Shown here in pieces: positions 61,428-64,000 of a DNA stretch of 64,000 nt. A program made the position numbers and the translations under genes. The stretch is from contig DATMBF010000030.1 in the NCBI GenBank assembly GCA_035559595.1, forward strand, positions 65,030 through 129,029. Reading direction: 5' to 3'. Origin of the DNA: DATMBF01 sp035559595 (lineage in GTDB: Bacteria; Bacteroidota; Ignavibacteria; UBA10030). Numbering within the stretch: the first letter of the stretch is position 1; each line of letters begins with the position of its first letter. Below the pieces are notes generated by a model. That model searched no databases. It was given only the letters and a program-made list of their open reading frames with translations, and was not told where the DNA came from.

Positions 61428-62435
61428 ATGTTTCTACGAAAACGCTCCAACGGCTATTACCACGTCAGCTATCGAAACGACCAGGGGAGGTGGACGAGCA
61501 TTTCCACCGGCACCAAGAGCAAATCGGAAGCAAATGAATTCTTCTCGGATCTTAAGGAGCGCCTGGCACAAAGAAAGCAAGTCATTTCCTTTTCAGAGTA
61601 TGCAGGGCGATATCTCGACTACTCGCTGGTCAATCATTCCCCGGCGAGCACGGAAAAGGTCAGGCTTGTCACGAGGCGATTCCTTGAAATTATTGGAGAC
61701 AAAGTTCTCGACCGAATCACCCCGTTTGACATAGAAGGGTACAAAACGCAAAGAGCGAAGCTGGTCAGCCCCGTGTCGGTGAATATAGAGCTGAGGACAC
61801 TTAAGGCGATGTTTTCGATGGCTGTGAAGTGGGACGTTGTTGAGAAAAGTCCTTTCAGAAGTGTGAGGTTCATCAGGGTTCCTGAAAGAAGTCCAGTCTT
61901 TCTCTCTAGCAAGGATTTCGAAAGGCTTCTATCGGTTATTCAGCAAGATTGGCTGAAGGCAATATGCATTTTTGCAGCCAACACAGGATTAAGACGGGGG
62001 GAACTTATTAACCTGAGGTGGATCTCTGTGGACCTTGAACGGAGACTGATCAAAGTCCAGAATAGCGAAGAGTTCAGCACGAAGAGCAAGAAGGAGCGAA
62101 TCATCCCGCTCAACCTACCGGCCGTAAAAGTTCTGATGTCTTTGCCGCACCGCGGTGAATATGTTTTCACCGACATTAGCGGTGCGAAGCTTGACCCTAC
62201 GACAGTCTCTAAGTCGTTCAGGGAGGCAGCGGTGGCGGCGGAATTGGACAGTGGAATAAAGTTTCACAGTTTGCGGCATACGTTCGCGAGTTGGTTGATT
62301 CAGAATGGAGCTTCGATCTATGAGGTACAAAAGCTGCTTGGACATTCCTCGGTGGTGGTGACTCAGATATACGCTCATTTGCGATTAGAAGAACTCGAAA
62401 CCGCCGTGAACAGGATAAATGTCAATCTGAATTAG
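61428..62435 (+). CDS. tyrosine recombinase/integrase
   Basis: Site-specific recombinase of the phage-integrase family. It has a short N-terminal arm-binding region (residues 1-45), a SAM-like core-binding domain (about 52-145) and a catalytic domain (155-335). The catalytic residues are R189 (TGLRRGEL), H280 and R283 (HSLRHTF), H306 (LLGHSS) and nucleophile Y315 (TQIYAHL), so it looks active. ATG 61428 has CAGGAGGG five bases upstream; the frame opens earlier at 61368 without support. 335 residues. It probably inserted its element into the neighbouring tRNA-Leu. Confidence 0.92.
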   Translation: MFLRKRSNGYYHVSYRNDQGRWTSISTGTKSKSEANEFFSDLKERLAQRKQVISFSEYAGRYLDYSLVNHSPASTEKVRLVTRRFLEIIGDKVLDRITPFDIEGYKTQRAKLVSPVSVNIELRTLKAMFSMAVKWDVVEKSPFRSVRFIRVPERSPVFLSSKDFERLLSVIQQDWLKAICIFAANTGLRRGELINLRWISVDLERRLIKVQNSEEFSTKSKKERIIPLNLPAVKVLMSLPHRGEYVFTDISGAKLDPTTVSKSFREAAVAAELDSGIKFHSLRHTFASWLIQNGASIYEVQKLLGHSSVVVTQIYAHLRLEELETAVNRINVNLN

Positions 62436-62809
62436 CGATGTGTTGACTTCGGGCAATGAGATGGTTATTTTCAGGCCGAATGGGAATAGTTTAGCGTAGC
62501 TTAGTTAATCCCCTGGTCTAAAAACTGGAAATCTTCAAGTCGCCAGGGATGATGCTGATCTGCGCCCCGCATAGAAGCGCGGGTTGGTGTATCCTTTGGC
62601 GTCGGGCATCCCAGTGCCTCAAGACAGAGGGTCATCAATTCCACGCCTTTTTGTTCTTATGTGGGGTACCGATGGTACGTCAGATATTTTCTACTCTCCA
62701 TATTGTGTTCTGCTCTGGCCAAAGAAAACGAAGCTTTGATTATAACGCGTCTAACACATACATTCCCTTGGGCTTGCTGGAAGGGGTGAGACTCAGAGAG
62801 AAAAAGATC

Positions 62810-62863
62810 ATGTCTACGAATGTTGTTCCATTCTTCTTGAATGGATACGAGACCCGCAGGTAA
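62810..62863 (+). pseudogene. possible remnant of a BRO-N/antirepressor gene
   Basis: ATG 62810 opens MSTNVVPFFLNGYETRR and stops. The pattern VVPFxxNGxExR resembles the first residues of phage BRO-N/antirepressor proteins, which continue for over 100 residues. Here a stop and a terminator follow at once. It is too short for certainty; it might also be a small leader peptide. Confidence 0.3.
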
Positions 62864-62873
62864 AGCCCTCAGC

Positions 62874-62894
62874 AAGCCCGCCTACGGGTTTTTC
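62874..62894 (+). terminator. short terminator after the small ORF
   Basis: AAGCCCG / CGGGTTT hairpin with loop CCTA and a T-tract, 11 bases beyond the stop of the 17-codon ORF. Confidence 0.6.
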
Positions 62895-63097
62895 TTTACT
62901 TAGTCACCGTTAGAGAAAACAGTGTGCCACTTAAGTTGATTGACCTATACAGCAGAAGTGCAAAGAGATGTACGGAGAATCGGTGCAATGCTCCATTGAC
63001 TGTCCTATGTGCAGGAAATAACGAATTCGGTAGTCCAGTAGTTATATGCCATTGCGCCCTTCGATCTTCCTAGCCCAAAAAGTGAATGTGGAATAAT

Positions 63098-64000
63098 ATG
63101 CAGACTAACATACTCCAGAATGCTTCGCTTGTCGACGGTTTATTTGGCAAGGACTTGGTATTGCTTGATTCGGTCAACGAGCTCTTCGAATTAGAACTCG
63201 CTTTGTTAGAATCCCAATCCTTGTCCAGACAGGATTTGCTAACCCGGTCCGCCTTCTTCAAATCTGTCAACGGAAATCCAACAAATCACTACAAACTATG
63301 TCAACCTTTCAATGGTCACATATCTGAGGATCGATCTGCTCAAACCCAAGCTTATTTCGAAGAAGGAAAATACTCCACTGGCTATGCAACTCACGGTCTA
63401 TTTCCTTACCGAGGCAAATTCCACCCTCAGCTCGTCAAAGGATTGCTCAACATTCTTGCAGTCAAGGCTGGCGACACCATCCTTGACCCGATGTGTGGAA
63501 GCGGTACTTTGAATGTCGAAGCTTCCTTGCTCGGCATTGATTCGATCGGATTCGACATTAGCCCATTCTGCTGTTTGATGACCCGCGTAAAATGTCAAAG
63601 TCTCTCGCTTGATCCCGACTTGGTCAGCTCTATGTCGAACAGTGTATCCAAGTGGTTTAAGTACTTTTCCGAAGGCAAAGTAGATGCCAAACTAAAACGA
63701 ATCAAAGATGCTAACAAACTCAAGATTTACGAGCTTGCTCTACTGGCTTATTTGGATTCAATGGGCTATGCTCGGCGTGTCAGTAAAGCCGGCCATAGCG
63801 AGCTTTTTGAGAAGGTTCTAAGACGTTATCAAGCGAGTGTCTTGCAAACGGTTACGAACCCAATCATCCGTAACACCAAGCTCGGCAATGCAACAATACT
63901 AGAGGGTGACGCTCGTTCACTTCCTTTAGACAATTCAAGCGTAGACTGCATACTAACTTCTCCCCCCTACTCATTTGCCATTGATTATGCTGAGAATGAT
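63098..64000 (+). CDS. DNA methyltransferase (N4-cytosine/N6-adenine type), 3' partial
   Basis: Uninterrupted frame of 301 codons that runs off the right edge. SAM-binding motif I is DPMCGSGT (residues 130-137), preceded by GLFPYRGKFHPQLV. The catalytic motif IV TSPPY is at residues 287-291. This order and the TSPPY tetrad indicate an amino-methyltransferase acting on DNA (adenine N6 or cytosine N4). About 100 residues precede motif I without a known domain. ATG 63098 is used; an in-frame ATG at 63086 is an alternative, and neither has a clear ribosome-binding site. Being next to an integrase, it is probably part of a restriction-modification or other defence module whose partner lies beyond the window. 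Confidence 0.85.
   Translation, partial: MQTNILQNASLVDGLFGKDLVLLDSVNELFELELALLESQSLSRQDLLTRSAFFKSVNGNPTNHYKLCQPFNGHISEDRSAQTQAYFEEGKYSTGYATHGLFPYRGKFHPQLVKGLLNILAVKAGDTILDPMCGSGTLNVEASLLGIDSIGFDISPFCCLMTRVKCQSLSLDPDLVSSMSNSVSKWFKYFSEGKVDAKLKRIKDANKLKIYELALLAYLDSMGYARRVSKAGHSELFEKVLRRYQASVLQTVTNPIIRNTKLGNATILEGDARSLPLDNSSVDCILTSPPYSFAIDYAEND

Larger units (their letters stand above)
62436..63097. other. gene-poor stretch in the island, with hairpins
   Basis: About 660 bases with no convincing full gene. It contains an inverted repeat ATCCCCTGG (near 62507) / CCAGGGAT (near 62543), a CCCGC/GCGGG hairpin near 62566-62582, a 17-codon ORF that looks like a truncated BRO-N start, and a terminator. 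A 104-codon open frame (62549-62863) contains the small ORF but has no recognisable domain and no ribosome-binding site. Confidence 0.6.
61277..64000 (+). mobile_element. left end of a probable tRNA-Leu-integrated element
   Basis: A tyrosine recombinase gene lies 143 bases beyond the 3' end of tRNA-Leu, with repeats in between, then a gene-poor stretch and a DNA methyltransferase. This is the usual layout of an integrative island. The right end and the second copy of the attachment site are outside the window, so the boundary at the tRNA 3' end is inference. Confidence 0.55.

Noticed and set aside
62549..62863. 104-codon frame in the island gap as a real gene
   Set aside because: No recognisable domain and no start signal; only its last 17 codons show any resemblance to a known protein.
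62877..62888. CCCGCCT match to the tRNA-Leu 3' end (61272-61278) as the second attachment site
   Set aside because: Only seven bases match, inside a terminator hairpin, and flanking bases differ; chance is enough to explain it.

Overview
The window is a gene-dense bacterial chromosome segment of moderate GC. It looks like a free-living member of the Bacteroidota/Chlorobiota/Ignavibacteriota group. This is inference from several signs: the order rplM-rpsI, rpsB-tsf, pyrH, frr; a fused E1 alpha-beta 2-oxoacid dehydrogenase; a pyruvoyl-type arginine decarboxylase; and promoters that share TTG-N20-TAnnTT, which resembles the Bacteroidetes-type -33/-7 promoter. No 16S gene is present, so the phylum is not proven.

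Layout. 1-4.3 kb: end of an AI-2E-type permease, rsmI, then pdaD, tyrS and smpB on the minus strand. 4.5-11 kb: a lipoate-centred operon, lpd-lipB-E1-E2-lipA, which encodes a complete 2-oxoacid dehydrogenase and its lipoylation enzymes. 11-15 kb: translation genes (L13, S9, S2, EF-Ts, UMP kinase, RRF). 15-16.2 kb: two PspC/LiaF-like membrane proteins. 16.3-23.7 kb: a minus-strand run of polA, a TSUP permease, an MFS pump, a small unknown protein and an M28 peptidase. 23.8-32 kb: an EamA permease, two tRNA-Ser, a DEAD-box helicase, gltX, folB-folK-deoxynucleoside kinase and asnS. 32-43 kb: an ion-motive block with a NatAB-like ABC exporter, nuoJKLM, two cation/proton antiporters and nuoN. 43-52 kb: nnrD, a VanZ-like gene, tonB, tgt, yajC, ribBA, tldD, greA, a CYTH protein, a HAD phosphatase, tRNA-Gly and tRNA-Cys.

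52.6-61.1 kb: a tightly packed eight-gene catabolic operon. Its distal half is a recognisable homoprotocatechuate meta-cleavage set: HpaB, HpaC, HpaD, HpaE and an HpaG-like FAH protein. Its proximal half is unusual: an amino-acid dehydrogenase, a DapA-family aldolase and an alpha/beta hydrolase. No HpaF, HpaH or canonical HpaI and no regulator are visible.

61.2 kb to the end: a tRNA-Leu followed at once by a tyrosine recombinase, a gene-poor stretch with an apparent BRO-N antirepressor remnant, and the 5' part of a DNA methyltransferase that runs off the window. This is most likely the left end of an integrated element or defence island. The strongest leads are the hybrid aromatic operon, the antiporters embedded in the complex I operon, the terminator in the greA leader, and the tRNA-Leu island.
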